Of a stretch of 64,000 bases of DNA, positions 1 to 11,914 are shown in pieces. A program made the translations under genes and the position numbers. The stretch covers positions 1 through 64,000 of the forward strand of contig CAYLMM010000004.1 of NCBI GenBank assembly GCA_964384825.1, read 5' to 3'. Below the pieces are notes generated by a model that was not told where the DNA came from, ran no database searches, and saw only the letters and a list, made by a program, of their open reading frames with translations. Each line of letters opens with the position of its first letter. Positions within the stretch are counted from its first letter, which is position 1. The stretch comes from CAYLMM01 sp964384825. Lineage in GTDB: Bacteria; Krumholzibacteriota; Krumholzibacteriia; LZORAL124-64-63.

Positions 1-593
1 TCCAGGCGATCCTGCCGCTGAAGGGCAAGATCCTCAACGTGGAGAAGGCGCGGCTGGACAAGATCCTCGGCAACGACGAGGTCAAGGCGGTGATCACCGC
101 CCTGGGCACCGGCGTCGGCACCGGCATCTTCGACATCGCCAAGCTGCGCTACCATCGCATCATCATCATGACCGACGCCGATGTCGACGGCGCCCACATC
201 GCGACGCTGATCCTCACGCTCTTCTACCGGTACTTCAAGGAGATCATCGAGGCCGGCCACATGTATATCGCCGAGCCGCCCCTGTACCGGGTGAAGAAGG
301 ACAAGCGCGAGGTCTACGCCTACACCGACGACCAGAAGGACATGCTGCTCGAGGAGATGGGGGAGAGGGGCGTCTACGTCCAGCGCTACAAGGGCCTGGG
401 CGAGATGAACCCCGAGCAGCTCTGGGAGACCACCATGGATCCCGAGCACCGCACCCTGACGCGCGTCACGGTGGAGGACGCCGTGAAGGCCGACCGCATC
501 TTCCACACGCTGATGGGGGACGACGTCGAATCGCGGCGCCGCTTCATCGAGGACAACGCCCATCAGGTGCGCTACGAGGATCTGGACATCTAG
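1..593 (+). CDS. gyrB: DNA gyrase subunit B, C-terminal part (partial)
   Basis: ATPase subunit of DNA gyrase, which with GyrA introduces negative supercoils. The frame enters at base 3 and the gene is cut by the window edge, leaving about 197 residues. The TOPRIM acidic motif TDADVDGAH, which binds the catalytic magnesium, is intact. The GyrB tail motifs QRYKGLGEMNPEQLW and TMDPEHRTL follow, then the usual short C-terminus. There is no sign of the roughly 170-residue insertion seen in E. coli GyrB within this part. gyrA starts 39 bases after the stop, so the two subunits are probably cotranscribed. Identity is certain; the N-terminal ATPase domain cannot be judged. Confidence 0.97.
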   Translation, partial: QAILPLKGKILNVEKARLDKILGNDEVKAVITALGTGVGTGIFDIAKLRYHRIIIMTDADVDGAHIATLILTLFYRYFKEIIEAGHMYIAEPPLYRVKKDKREVYAYTDDQKDMLLEEMGERGVYVQRYKGLGEMNPEQLWETTMDPEHRTLTRVTVEDAVKADRIFHTLMGDDVESRRRFIEDNAHQVRYEDLDI

Positions 594-632
594 CAGAACA
601 GGCCGTCCCGAAGGGCGGCGGGAGCGAGAGAA

Positions 633-3101
<2,469 letters not shown>

Positions 3102-3104
3102 TCG

Positions 3105-4868
3105 ATGCCTTCTGTCACGAAGGCTTCGGGGCTGTTCCGGCTCCGAAACCTGCTGATTCCGGCGGTCGTCGCGACCGCCCTGTCGGCGATTCCGGCGCCA
3201 TCGCCCGCCACCGCCGGGGATGGTCCGGGCCACCGTCTGCCGCCCTCCGCCTCGGTCGCCGTCTCCGATGATGGCTCCCTGACGTTCACCTCCGCCGTCT
3301 CCGGCAAGATCCTGCTGACGATCGAACCGGCGGTCCCCGCGGTGGTCCGCGGCCGCCGATCGGCCTACATCCCCTTCACCGGCTTCTACTCCGAGGGCGT
3401 CGCCGACGGCCATCGCGGCCTGTCGCGCAGCGCCGACGACGACGGCGACGGCCTGGTCGACGAGGACCGCGCCGACGGCTTGGACAACGACGGCGACGGT
3501 CTGATCGACGAGGACTTCGCCGCGTTCGGCGACCGCATGTCGGTCGTGGACCGTCCCTGCGGCGGCGGCAGGTTCCATCTCGAAACCTACCACTGGGACT
3601 ATCCCCACCTCGACAACGTGCTGTTCGTCAGCTGCGATGTTCGCCGCGGCGACGGCGGCGGTTCTTCCGGCGGCCTGGATTTCGATCTCGCCGGGGGCTC
3701 CTGGTCGGAGCTGGTGACCGATCTGCGTCCCTACGGCGTCGGCGGGCCCGCCGTCGAACGCGTGATCAGGGTGGCGGCGATCGGTTCGGGCGCCGACCGG
3801 ACCTGGATCGGAGTGGATGTCCTGTCCGGCCGGCCGCCGGCCGGCGACGGCGCGAGACTCGATCTGGATTGGGACGAGCAGGGTGCGGTCGTCGCGGTGG
3901 GCGCGGCGCCCTCGCTGATCCAGCTGCGTTACGGGCTCGCCTTCGCCCGTGCGACCCATGCCGGGGCGCGGCTGAGTCCCGGGGGAGAGGCCGTGCCCTG
4001 GATCGTGCCTCCGCTCGATCCCGCGGTGCGGCGGGGCGAGGCTCCGGCGGTGCGCTGGGAACCCGGATCCGAGGGGACCTGGCATCTGATCTTCACCGCG
4101 CAACCGGAGCACAACGCGCTGATCGATCCCGGCGTTCTGAGCCTGAACGGCCGGCCGCTCGAATCCCCGTCGCGCATCGAATGGCGTCCGGCCGAGGGCC
4201 GGGGCTGGGGCGATGCGTGGAACCAGCCCGGCCCCGACGATCATGTCCGATCGATGCCGCCCGTCCGGGATCCCTACCTGGTCCACGGAGCCGCGGAATC
4301 ACGGACCGGCGCCGGGGAACTCGATTTCCTCATCCGCGGCCCGGTTCCCGAGGCCGGAGACCTGCTGAGCGGATTCTTCATCGACGGCGGAAGGTTCGTC
4401 CAGGAGATCGCTTCGCCCCAAGCTCCGGCCGCCGAACCTGCCGGGAGCGCTCCGGTCCCGTTCTCCCTGACCGAGGAAGACCTCGAGGCCGGCGGCAGGC
4501 CGCCCATGCTTTCGCCCTCGTTGCTGCAGACCTTTCCCAACCCGTTCCGCTTCCGGACCAGGGTCCGGTACCGCGTTCCCGAGACGGTGGGCGAGGGTTT
4601 CGTCTGGTCGCAGGATGATCATCCCACGATCGATCCGCGCGCGGCCATTCCCTACTCCGGCCCGGATCCCCAGACATCGCTGAAGGTGTATACCGTGGCC
4701 GGTCACGAGATTGCGACGATTTTCACGGGATCCAGAAGAATCGGTCAGCACGAGGCGTCCTGGGACGGCACCGACGCCTCCGGCCGCCCGGTCGCCGCAG
4801 GGACGTATTTTTGCAAGTTGCAAATCGAAAACTGGTCGGTGACCAAGCGGGTCACCTTCCTGCGATGA
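3105..4868 (+). CDS. secreted protein with calcium-type Asp repeats and FlgD-like C-terminal tail
   Basis: Predicted secreted protein of 587 residues with no recognisable catalytic domain. A signal peptide (about residues 1-38: positive start, LLIPAVVATALSA core) is followed by two DxDGDGLxDED repeats near residues 110-140. These resemble thrombospondin type-3 or EF-hand calcium loops. The last 90 residues carry TFPNPFRFRT, VYTVAGHEIA and SWDGTDASGRPVAAGTYF, the FlgD/type-IX-like tail seen on exported proteins of FCB bacteria, which suggests surface anchoring. The start lies 3 bases after the gyrA stop, so it may be read through from gyrBA although its function is unrelated. No terminator is visible between the genes. 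Confidence 0.85.
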   Translation: MPSVTKASGLFRLRNLLIPAVVATALSAIPAPSPATAGDGPGHRLPPSASVAVSDDGSLTFTSAVSGKILLTIEPAVPAVVRGRRSAYIPFTGFYSEGVADGHRGLSRSADDDGDGLVDEDRADGLDNDGDGLIDEDFAAFGDRMSVVDRPCGGGRFHLETYHWDYPHLDNVLFVSCDVRRGDGGGSSGGLDFDLAGGSWSELVTDLRPYGVGGPAVERVIRVAAIGSGADRTWIGVDVLSGRPPAGDGARLDLDWDEQGAVVAVGAAPSLIQLRYGLAFARATHAGARLSPGGEAVPWIVPPLDPAVRRGEAPAVRWEPGSEGTWHLIFTAQPEHNALIDPGVLSLNGRPLESPSRIEWRPAEGRGWGDAWNQPGPDDHVRSMPPVRDPYLVHGAAESRTGAGELDFLIRGPVPEAGDLLSGFFIDGGRFVQEIASPQAPAAEPAGSAPVPFSLTEEDLEAGGRPPMLSPSLLQTFPNPFRFRTRVRYRVPETVGEGFVWSQDDHPTIDPRAAIPYSGPDPQTSLKVYTVAGHEIATIFTGSRRIGQHEASWDGTDASGRPVAAGTYFCKLQIENWSVTKRVTFLR

Positions 4869-4928
4869 GATCGCAAAGGCGCTTGTAACCTATTCTATGG
4901 TACTACATTGAGTTACCGTAATTTTTGC

Positions 4929-4957
4929 TTGTGCGTGATAGGCAGCCCGTCTATAAT
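4929..4957 (+). promoter_or_regulatory. sigma-70-like promoter of the AraC-type gene
   Basis: TTGTGC (4929-4934), a 17-bp spacer and a perfect TATAAT (4952-4957), in an AT-rich island of an otherwise GC-rich window. The predicted start near 4964 leaves an 88-nt leader before GTG 5052. Start site not tested. Confidence 0.65.
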
Positions 4958-5051
4958 CATCGTACAATAGGTCAATTCGCCAATCTGAATCTTCAGACAG
5001 CAGCTGTGGTCTTGCTTACGACGGAGCGTTTCAAGGTCGAGGGGGACTGTC

Positions 5052-5933
5052 GTGAAACAGAGACTGGAACCAATCACGGAAGCATGGACGAGCTTCGTTG
5101 TTGAGTTCCCGACGTGCCCTAAAATCGTAGCCGGCGGCCATGAGGACGAGTTTCAGAAGATCCTGTTCCTTTGCGCCGCCCAGGAGAAGAATCCGGCGGA
5201 ACTCTGCTTCGCCCTTTTCGGCCCCCAGATCCTCCTGCGGCAGCTGCCGCAGGGCGAGAAGCCCGGAGGCGAGTTCCAGCCTCGGCTGATATTCGTCTAC
5301 GCCGCCGACGCCGACGCCTCTCTCAAGCCGACGCTGGAGTACTACCAGTCCCAGTTGAACGTGCCGGTTCTCGTGGCCCAGACTTCCAACGTGCAGAAAT
5401 CCGCCCAGCACGTGATGGATTATCTGCAGACCCACAACGGCGAAGAGCATGCGGATCAGGCCAAGGCCGGCGACGGCGCCGCCACCGCCCGCCTGGAATC
5501 GGGACTGATGCCGCTGCCGGTCGATGTGGCTCTCTGGAACGGCCCCCTGCCCGAGGTGCATCTCGAAGGCGCGAGCGGGGACGAGGTGACGGCGAACCGC
5601 AACATCAAGGATTACCGCGCCGAGTACACCTGCCGCTTCGTGCTCAAGAATTTCCGCGAAGGCGTCAACCGCGACAGGATGGCCGAGATGGTCCATCTTT
5701 CGCCGGGATACTTCTCCAACCTCTTCCGCCTCGAGGTGGGGATGAGCTTCAGCGACTACCTGATCCAGATCAGGATCGACAACGCCAAGAAGCTCCTGCG
5801 GCGCTTCGATCTTTCCATCGAGGAGATCTCGCGCGAGTGCGGCTTCAACAGCCTGGCCCACTTCTCGCGCACCTTCAAGGATCGCTGCGGAGTGCCGCCG
5901 CTGAAATTCCGCAAGTCGCCCCAGCCCGCCTGA
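5052..5933 (+). CDS. AraC-family transcriptional regulator
   Basis: DNA-binding regulator of 293 residues. Residues about 195-290 form the two-helix-turn-helix AraC/XylS domain: RDRMAEMVHLSPGYFSNLFR (first HTH) and IEEISRECGFNSLAHFSRTFK (second HTH, with the family FxSLxHFSRxFK core), ending GVPPLKFR. The N-terminal 190 residues resemble no sensor I recognise; there is no cupin arm motif, so the ligand is unknown. The GTG start at 5052 is chosen because a GAGGGGG ribosome site lies just upstream and a strong promoter precedes it. The gene stands alone between its own promoter and an intrinsic terminator, so its targets cannot be told from position. Confidence 0.9.
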   Translation: MKQRLEPITEAWTSFVVEFPTCPKIVAGGHEDEFQKILFLCAAQEKNPAELCFALFGPQILLRQLPQGEKPGGEFQPRLIFVYAADADASLKPTLEYYQSQLNVPVLVAQTSNVQKSAQHVMDYLQTHNGEEHADQAKAGDGAATARLESGLMPLPVDVALWNGPLPEVHLEGASGDEVTANRNIKDYRAEYTCRFVLKNFREGVNRDRMAEMVHLSPGYFSNLFRLEVGMSFSDYLIQIRIDNAKKLLRRFDLSIEEISRECGFNSLAHFSRTFKDRCGVPPLKFRKSPQPA

Positions 5934-5957
5934 CACGACCGGCTGAGCATCCGATAC

Positions 5958-5990
5958 GAAGGCCCCTTCCCCGGACGGAAGGGGCTTTCG
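5958..5990 (+). terminator. intrinsic terminator after the AraC-type gene
   Basis: Nine-base-pair stem GCCCCTTCC/GGAAGGGGC (5962-5985) with a 6-base loop and a short TTT tail, 24 bases after the stop codon. Confidence 0.75.
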
Positions 5991-6022
5991 ACTCCCGGGA
6001 CCGTCGGTCGTCCGAGGTTTTC

Positions 6023-7972
6023 ATGGCCCTGATCTCCCTGCAGAACGTGACCTTCGACTACGGCCGCGAGCCGATCCTGGCGGATGTCGGATTGAGCATC
6101 CTGCCCGGGGTCCGGTACGCCCTGGTGGGGGGCAACGGCGCCGGGAAGTCGACCCTGCTCTCGCTGATCGCCGGAGAGATCGAGCCGCGGGCGGGAACGC
6201 GACAGCTCTCGGGCGGGGTCTCGGTGCGGCACCTGATGCAGACGACGGCCTTCGGCCCGCCGGATGGCGGCACGCTCCGCGGCGCGGTGGCCGAGGCCGC
6301 GTTCGCGACCGAGATGGAACTCGAGGCCGGCCTCGATGAGATCGGCCTCGCCCTGGCCGCGGCGCCGCCCGGGGAGGCCGCCGCCCTGGCCGCCCGCCAG
6401 GGGGAATTGCAGGCCGAATACGAGCGTCGGGAAGGATACGGCTGGCGATCGAGGCTGGAGTCGGCCCTGGCCGGGCTCGGCCTGGCGCCGGAACTCCGGG
6501 AGCGGGCTCCGGCGCAGCTCTCCGGCGGCGAGCGCCGGCGCGGCGCCCTGGCGGCGACGCTGCTCTCGGGCGCCGACCTTCTCCTGCTGGATGAGCCGAC
6601 CAACCATCTCGATCTCGATGCGCGCGAATGGCTCGAAGCGTTCCTGCAGCGCAGCCGTGCGGCGGTGGTGCTGGTTTCCCACGATCGCCACTTCCTGGAC
6701 CGGATCGCCGGAGTCACCCTGCACCTGGGCGGCGGGCGCCTCGACCGCCACACCGGCAACTACACCGCCTATCTCGCCGCGGCCCGGGAGCGCGAGGCGC
6801 GGGACCGCTCGGCGGCGCGGCGTCAACGCGAGCGGATCGCCCGCGACGAGGATTTCATCCGCCGCAACCTCGCCGGGCAGAAGACGCGGCAGGCGCAGAG
6901 CCGGCGCAAGAGGTTGGAGAAGGAGGAGAGGATCGAGGCTCCGCCCGCCGGCCGGCGCGCGATGAGGTTCTCCCTGAAACCCGACAGGGCCAGCGGCGAG
7001 ACCGTGATCGAGGCGAACGACCTGGCCAGGAGCTACGACGCCGAGCCCCTGTTCCGCTCGCTGTCGCTGCTGGTGCTGCGCGGAGAACGGATCGGGATCC
7101 TGGGCCCCAACGGCTGCGGCAAGAGCACGCTGCTGAACATTCTCGGCGGCAGGGGGAATCCCGACCGGGGCGTGGTGCGCTGGGGGCACAACGTCGATCT
7201 GGGAATCTACGACCAGCACCTGCGGAACGTCACCGACTCCAATACCGTGTTCGAGGAGATGCAGTCGGTCACTCCCGGCGCGACCATGGGCGAGCTGCGC
7301 TCGTTCCTGGCCGCATTCGGCTTCGGCGCCGACGCCGTCGACCGTCCCGTAGGCCGGCTCTCCGGCGGGGAGCGCGGAAGGCTTTCCCTGTTGAGGCTGA
7401 TGCGCGAGGGGCACAACACCCTTTTGCTGGACGAGCCGACCAACCATCTCGACCTCGAATCGCGCGAAGCGCTCGAGGAGGCGTTGCGCGAATTCCCGGG
7501 AACGCTGATCATGGTCTCGCACGACCGCCGTTTCCTGGACCGCACGGCGGGAAGGCTGCTGATCTTCGGGCCGGATCCCGATCCCGACCGCCGCGTCAGG
7601 ATCCATCAGGGGAACTACAGCGATTACGTGCGGGTCCGGGAGCGCGAGGCGGCCGCGGCGGCGGAACGGTCGGCGGCCGAAGCCGGCAAGCGCCGTTCCA
7701 AATCCGCCGAAGCCGGCGACCGGCGCGAGGACGGTCCGGGCCTGAGCAAGAACGAGATCGCGCGCCGGCGAGCCTGGATCTCCGAGGTCGAAGCCGAGAT
7801 CTCCGCGCTCGAGGAGCGGCGCGCCTCGGCTCTGGCCGACCTGTCGCGACCGGATCTGGATGCCGATGAACGGCTGGCCGCAGGGCGCCTGTGCGAGGAG
7901 TTGGAGCGCGAGATCGACCGGGCCATGTCCCGCTGGGAAGAGTGGAGCCATGAAATCGAATCAGATGAATGA
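6023..7972 (+). CDS. ABC-F family ATPase (translation factor type)
   Basis: Soluble protein of 649 residues with two fused ABC domains and no membrane segment, the ABC-F layout; such proteins act on the ribosome (EttA, Uup and antibiotic-resistance relatives). Domain 1: Walker A GGNGAGKST (about 36-44), signature LSGGERRR (about 165), Walker B LLLLDEPTNHLD. A basic linker rich in Arg, Lys and Glu joins the halves. Domain 2: GPNGCGKST (about 361-369), LSGGERGR (about 446), LLLDEPTNHLDLES. The last 130 residues are charged and coiled-coil-like, as in Uup. ATG 6023 is taken because the ABC fold begins there. The next gene overlaps its 3' end. Which ABC-F subgroup is not decidable by eye. Confidence 0.92.
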   Translation: MALISLQNVTFDYGREPILADVGLSILPGVRYALVGGNGAGKSTLLSLIAGEIEPRAGTRQLSGGVSVRHLMQTTAFGPPDGGTLRGAVAEAAFATEMELEAGLDEIGLALAAAPPGEAAALAARQGELQAEYERREGYGWRSRLESALAGLGLAPELRERAPAQLSGGERRRGALAATLLSGADLLLLDEPTNHLDLDAREWLEAFLQRSRAAVVLVSHDRHFLDRIAGVTLHLGGGRLDRHTGNYTAYLAAAREREARDRSAARRQRERIARDEDFIRRNLAGQKTRQAQSRRKRLEKEERIEAPPAGRRAMRFSLKPDRASGETVIEANDLARSYDAEPLFRSLSLLVLRGERIGILGPNGCGKSTLLNILGGRGNPDRGVVRWGHNVDLGIYDQHLRNVTDSNTVFEEMQSVTPGATMGELRSFLAAFGFGADAVDRPVGRLSGGERGRLSLLRLMREGHNTLLLDEPTNHLDLESREALEEALREFPGTLIMVSHDRRFLDRTAGRLLIFGPDPDPDRRVRIHQGNYSDYVRVREREAAAAAERSAAEAGKRRSKSAEAGDRREDGPGLSKNEIARRRAWISEVEAEISALEERRASALADLSRPDLDADERLAAGRLCEELEREIDRAMSRWEEWSHEIESDE

Positions 7973-9290
7973 CAACGGGTCCGGGACCGAGAGGCAGCCG
8001 GTCGTCCTGGCCGGCGTCCATCTGCCGGAACGGTTCGGCGGGACGCTCGGCGGCGAGGCCGACCTGGCCGAGCTGGGCCGCCTGGCCGACACCGCCGGCG
8101 GCGACGTCGTGGGCGAGATCGTCCAGAGGCGCGACCGCCCCGCGCCGGCCACCTTCCTGGGCAAGGGCAAGCTCGAGGAGCTGAAGGGGATCGTGGCGCA
8201 TACCGGCGCCCGCCTGGTGGTCTTCGACAACGAGCTGTCGCCGGCCCAGTCGCGCAATCTCGAAAAGGAGCTGAACGCCGGCGCCGACGAGGGGGCCCCG
8301 CTGGGAGTTTCGGTCCTCGACCGGACCGAGCTGATCCTGGACATCTTCGCCCGTCACGCCCGCACGCGGCAGGCGCGGCTGCAGGTCGAACTGGCCCAAC
8401 TGCAGTACATGCTGCCGCGGCTGCGCAAGCTGTGGTCGCATCTCGAACGACAGGCCGGCGGCATCGGCACCCGCGGCCCCGGCGAAACCCAGCTGGAGAC
8501 CGACCGCCGCCTGGTGGGTCGCCGGATCGCGCGCCTGAAGCGGGAGCTCGAGGAGGTGGCCGCCAATCGCGACGTGCAGGCCCGGCGCCGGGCCGAGCAG
8601 TTCACCGTCTCGCTGGTCGGCTACACCAACGCCGGCAAGTCGACCTTGATGCGGGCGGTGACCAGGGCCGACGTGCTGGTGGCCGACCAGCTGTTCGCCA
8701 CACTCGACGCCACGACCCGGAGGGTCGAGATCGACGAGCGGAGGCGCTTCCTGCTGACCGACACCGTGGGCTTCATCCGCCGCCTGCCCCACCATCTGGT
8801 CGAGAGCTTCCGGGCCACCCTGCAGGAGGTCGTCGAGGCCGACATGCTGCTGCACGTGGTCGACGCGGCGGGCGATGATCCGGACCGCGAGATCGCGGCG
8901 GTCAACCGGGTGCTGGCCGACATCGTGCCCGAGGACCGGACCACCCTGATGGTCTTCAACAAGATCGACAAGATGGATCCCGAGGCCCGGGAGCGTTTCG
9001 TGAACCGGTTCTCCCGCGCCTATCCCGAGGCGCTCTTCGTTTCAGCGCTTGCGCCCGGGGGAGCGGAGAAGGTACGGTCGGCGGTGGCGGAGGCCCTGCT
9101 GGCCCGCGAGGGCGTCTTCCGCCTGCGGATGCCGCTGCACCGGATGGATCTGGTGGCGGTCTTTCACCGCACGGCGTCGGTCCTCGGCGAGGAGCACGAC
9201 GCCGAGCACACCCACGTGACGGTGCGCATGCGCGAGGAGGAGCTCAACAAGCTTCTCGCCCGCGAGCCCGCGCTGTCGCTGGCCGACTGA
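7950..9290 (+). CDS. hflX: GTPase HflX
   Basis: Ribosome-associated GTPase of the TRAFAC class that splits stalled or stressed ribosomes; 446 residues, near the usual 430. The N-terminal HflX domain includes PAQSRNLEKEL and the family tract GGIGTRGPGETQLETDRR. The G domain has G1 GYTNAGKST (about 224-232), a G2 threonine in ATLDATTR, G3 DTVGFI and G4 NKID. ATG 7950 is preceded by GGAAGAGTGGAG and gives a 23-base overlap with the ABC-F gene; ATG 7965 is a possible alternative. Overlap with another ribosome-acting factor suggests a translation-rescue operon. Confidence 0.95.
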   Translation: MKSNQMNDNGSGTERQPVVLAGVHLPERFGGTLGGEADLAELGRLADTAGGDVVGEIVQRRDRPAPATFLGKGKLEELKGIVAHTGARLVVFDNELSPAQSRNLEKELNAGADEGAPLGVSVLDRTELILDIFARHARTRQARLQVELAQLQYMLPRLRKLWSHLERQAGGIGTRGPGETQLETDRRLVGRRIARLKRELEEVAANRDVQARRRAEQFTVSLVGYTNAGKSTLMRAVTRADVLVADQLFATLDATTRRVEIDERRRFLLTDTVGFIRRLPHHLVESFRATLQEVVEADMLLHVVDAAGDDPDREIAAVNRVLADIVPEDRTTLMVFNKIDKMDPEARERFVNRFSRAYPEALFVSALAPGGAEKVRSAVAEALLAREGVFRLRMPLHRMDLVAVFHRTASVLGEEHDAEHTHVTVRMREEELNKLLAREPALSLAD

Positions 9291-9320
9291 AACGTTCGGA
9301 TCCCGAGGGGACGGAACCCC

Positions 9321-10640
9321 GTGAAGGACCTCTTCGCCAACCGCGGCTTCCTGTCGGTCTGGGCCGCCCAGTTCGTTTCCGGACTGGGCGACAAGATCAT
9401 CCTGATCGCCCTGTTCTCCCTGATCCTCGACGTCACCGGCAACGTGATCAGCCTCGGACTGCTGGCCGCGGTTCAGATCCTGCCCGGCGTGGCGCTCGGC
9501 CCGGTGATCGGCATCGTCCTGGACCGCTGGGATCGCCGCCGGGCCATGATCATCAGCGATGTCTGCTGCGCGGCCGCAGCCGCCCTGATCCCCTTCGCTC
9601 CGAACCTGACGGCCGTCTACGCCCTGGCGGTCGTGCTGGCGGTGGGCCGTCAGGTGAGCGGTCCGGCCCGCCTGGCCCTGATCCCCGACCTGGTGCCCGC
9701 CGATCAGCTGAAGAAGACCAACGCCCTGGCCATGCTGACCAGCAACATCGTGCTGCTGGTCGGGATGGGGGCCGGCGGCGTGATCGTCGGGGCGGTCGGA
9801 GTGCGGCCGGCTTTCTGGGCCGACGCCGGAACCTTCCTGGCCTCCGCATCGATTCTCGCGCTCGGCGTGGGCGCCCGCCGCGCCCGCCGCGATCCGCCGA
9901 CGCCGTCGGCGACGCCCGCCCTGACCGCCGCCCGCGCCCGCTGGCGCGGTCTGCTGGACGAGGCCCGCCACGGGGCGGTCGCGATCTGGGAGCGCCCGCG
10001 GCTGCGATTCGCCGTCGTGTTTCTGGCCGCGGTGACCGCGGTGACGGCGATGCAGCCGCCGCTGGTCTTCGATTTCGTCAAGAACGGCCTCGGCCGCAGC
10101 GAGCGGGAGTTGGGATTCATCTTCGCCGCCGCCGGCCTGGGCGGGATCGTCGGGGCCCTGATCGCGGGACTGCGCCGCGACCGGAAGCATCCGCTGGCGA
10201 CGGTGACCCGGTTGGTGATCCTCGACGGACTGCTGCTGGTTCTGTTCTCGATCAACCGCAACGTGCCGGTCGCGGCCCTGCTCTTCGGCTGCTTCGGGGC
10301 GATCAGCACCGGCCTGCAGGTCAACCTGACCACCTTCCTGCAGCACGAGACCGACGAGGCCGAGCGGGGACGCATCTTCGGTTGGCTCAACCCCTTGCTC
10401 GGCCCGGTGAGCCTGGTCTCGGTGCTCGCCGGACCGGTCCTGGGCCGTCTGGCCGGAGTCGGACGCGTGCTGTTGCTGGCCGGAATCGGCGAGGCGGCGG
10501 CGGGCGGCCTCGGCGCGGTCCTGCTGCCCCGCCGCGCGGATTCCGCCGCCGATTCAGGGGACGCCGAGGCGGCTCCGCCCTTCGGATCCGAAGCCGAGGA
10601 AACCCCCTCCGCTCCCCGGACCATGGCCGGCGAAGCCTGA
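9321..10640 (+). CDS. MFS transporter, EntS/MFS_3-like exporter
   Basis: Polytopic inner-membrane transporter of 439 residues with about 12 predicted helices. The first cytoplasmic loop holds DRWDRRRAMIISD, a form of the MFS A motif (Gly-X3-Asp-Arg), and the N-terminal WAAQFVSGLGD resembles EntS/MFS_3 exporters. The C-terminal 40 residues are a charged, disordered tail. GTG 9321 follows CGAGGGGACGGAA, 30 bases after hflX, so it probably belongs to the same operon. The substrate is unknown; macrolide or siderophore export are common roles in the family, and nothing in the context discriminates. Confidence 0.88.
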   Translation: MKDLFANRGFLSVWAAQFVSGLGDKIILIALFSLILDVTGNVISLGLLAAVQILPGVALGPVIGIVLDRWDRRRAMIISDVCCAAAAALIPFAPNLTAVYALAVVLAVGRQVSGPARLALIPDLVPADQLKKTNALAMLTSNIVLLVGMGAGGVIVGAVGVRPAFWADAGTFLASASILALGVGARRARRDPPTPSATPALTAARARWRGLLDEARHGAVAIWERPRLRFAVVFLAAVTAVTAMQPPLVFDFVKNGLGRSERELGFIFAAAGLGGIVGALIAGLRRDRKHPLATVTRLVILDGLLLVLFSINRNVPVAALLFGCFGAISTGLQVNLTTFLQHETDEAERGRIFGWLNPLLGPVSLVSVLAGPVLGRLAGVGRVLLLAGIGEAAAGGLGAVLLPRRADSAADSGDAEAAPPFGSEAEETPSAPRTMAGEA

Positions 10641-10661
10641 GCCCCTTCGGGGCTTGATTTT
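10640..10661 (+). terminator. intrinsic terminator after the MFS gene
   Basis: Six-base-pair stem AGCCCC/GGGGCT with a TTC loop, overlapping the stop codon and followed by TGATTTT. It ends the ABC-F/hflX/MFS unit. Confidence 0.6.
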
Positions 10662-10773
10662 CCCGTCCCGTTTCACCAGGATAGAAACATGTCGGTGTCT
10701 TATTCCGTATGTCACCGCGCCCGCTCCACCCGGGTGCGTTTCCACCGTGCCGGACTTCGGCCAGGAGGATCAG

Positions 10774-11847
10774 ATGGATATCAAGATTACCCGCAATCCC
10801 GACCCCGCCTTACCGCCCGCCGACGGCCAGTACGGCTTCGGCAAGCTCTTCACCCCGCACATGTTCCTGATGGACTATAAGGACGGCGCCTGGAGCGATC
10901 CGCGCATCGAGCCCTACGGTCCGTTCACCCTGGATCCGGCCGTGAAGGTGCTGCACTACGGCCAGGAGATCTTCGAGGGGATGAAGGCCTACGCGAACCC
11001 CGGCAAGGGCGAGGTGCACATGTTCCGGCCGGACATGAACATCGCCCGCTTCAACCGCTCCTGCTCCCGGATGTGCATGCCGCAGATCGACGAGACCCTG
11101 TTCATGGAGGCCCTCGAGAAGCTGATCGATCTCGATCGCGACTGGGTGCCCGAGCCGCCGGCGGCCCTGTATATCCGTCCGACGATGATCTCGACGCAGG
11201 TCGGCCTGGGCGTGGCCCCGTCGGACTCCTACATCTTCTACATCATCATCGGCCCGGTCGGATCGTACTTCGCCGGCGGCATCAACCCGCTGCGGCTGAA
11301 GGTCGAGGAGACCTACGTCCGCTCGGCTCCGGGCGGGGTCGGCGGCGCCAAGACCGGCGGCAACTACTCCGCTTCCCTGCTGCCGATCAAGCAGGCCAAG
11401 GACGAGGGCTTCGACCAGATCATCTGGCTCGACGTCACCAAGCGCACGATCGAGGAGATGGGCGCGATGAACATCGCGTTCGTCTACGAGGACAGGATCA
11501 TCACCGCTCCGGTGGGCGACACCATCCTCGACGGCGTGACCCGCAACTCGGTCGGCATCCTCTGCCGGGACTTCGGCCTGAACTGGGTCGAGGAGCATCC
11601 CGTCGTGGAGCGGATCATCGCCGACGCCGACAACGGCGAGCTGAAGGAAGTCCTGGCCTGCGGGACGGCGGCGGTGGTGACCCCGGTGGGCGTGATGCAC
11701 TTCAAGGGCGCCGACCACCGCATCGGCGACGGCCAGGAGGGTCCGGTGACGCGCAAGCTGCGCGAGTCCCTGTGCGCCATCCATACCGGGAACGACGCGA
11801 TGCATCCCGAGTGGATCCACACGGTGCCGCAGCGGCAGCACACCTAG
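10774..11847 (+). CDS. ilvE: branched-chain amino acid aminotransferase
   Basis: PLP enzyme that transfers the amino group between glutamate and the 2-keto acids of Leu, Ile and Val; 357 residues, the length of the eukaryote-like (type II) BCAT group. The Schiff-base lysine is K193 in GGAKTGGNY. Fold-type IV features include YGQEIFEGMKAY, LYIRPTM, and CGTAAVVTPVG, which contacts the cofactor phosphate. ATG 10774 is chosen over an upstream in-frame ATG (10654) because CCAGGAGGATCAG lies immediately before it and homology begins there. The gene has its own hairpin downstream and looks monocistronic. Confidence 0.95.
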   Translation: MDIKITRNPDPALPPADGQYGFGKLFTPHMFLMDYKDGAWSDPRIEPYGPFTLDPAVKVLHYGQEIFEGMKAYANPGKGEVHMFRPDMNIARFNRSCSRMCMPQIDETLFMEALEKLIDLDRDWVPEPPAALYIRPTMISTQVGLGVAPSDSYIFYIIIGPVGSYFAGGINPLRLKVEETYVRSAPGGVGGAKTGGNYSASLLPIKQAKDEGFDQIIWLDVTKRTIEEMGAMNIAFVYEDRIITAPVGDTILDGVTRNSVGILCRDFGLNWVEEHPVVERIIADADNGELKEVLACGTAAVVTPVGVMHFKGADHRIGDGQEGPVTRKLRESLCAIHTGNDAMHPEWIHTVPQRQHT

Positions 11848-11865
11848 GCGGCCGACGGCCGCGGC

Positions 11866-11891
11866 GAGGCCCCGGGACATCCCGGGGCCTC
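11866..11891 (+). terminator. strong stem-loop after ilvE
   Basis: Eleven-base-pair perfect stem GAGGCCCCGGG/CCCGGGGCCTC with a 4-base loop. No U-tract follows, so it may act as an RNA 3'-end stabiliser or an imperfect terminator. Confidence 0.5.
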
Positions 11892-11914
11892 CGCGTATTC
11901 AGGGGGTATTTCCG

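Noticed and set aside
5756..7951. A 731-codon minus-strand frame opposite the ABC-F gene
   Set aside because: Shadow; the plus-strand frame has two intact nucleotide-binding domains.
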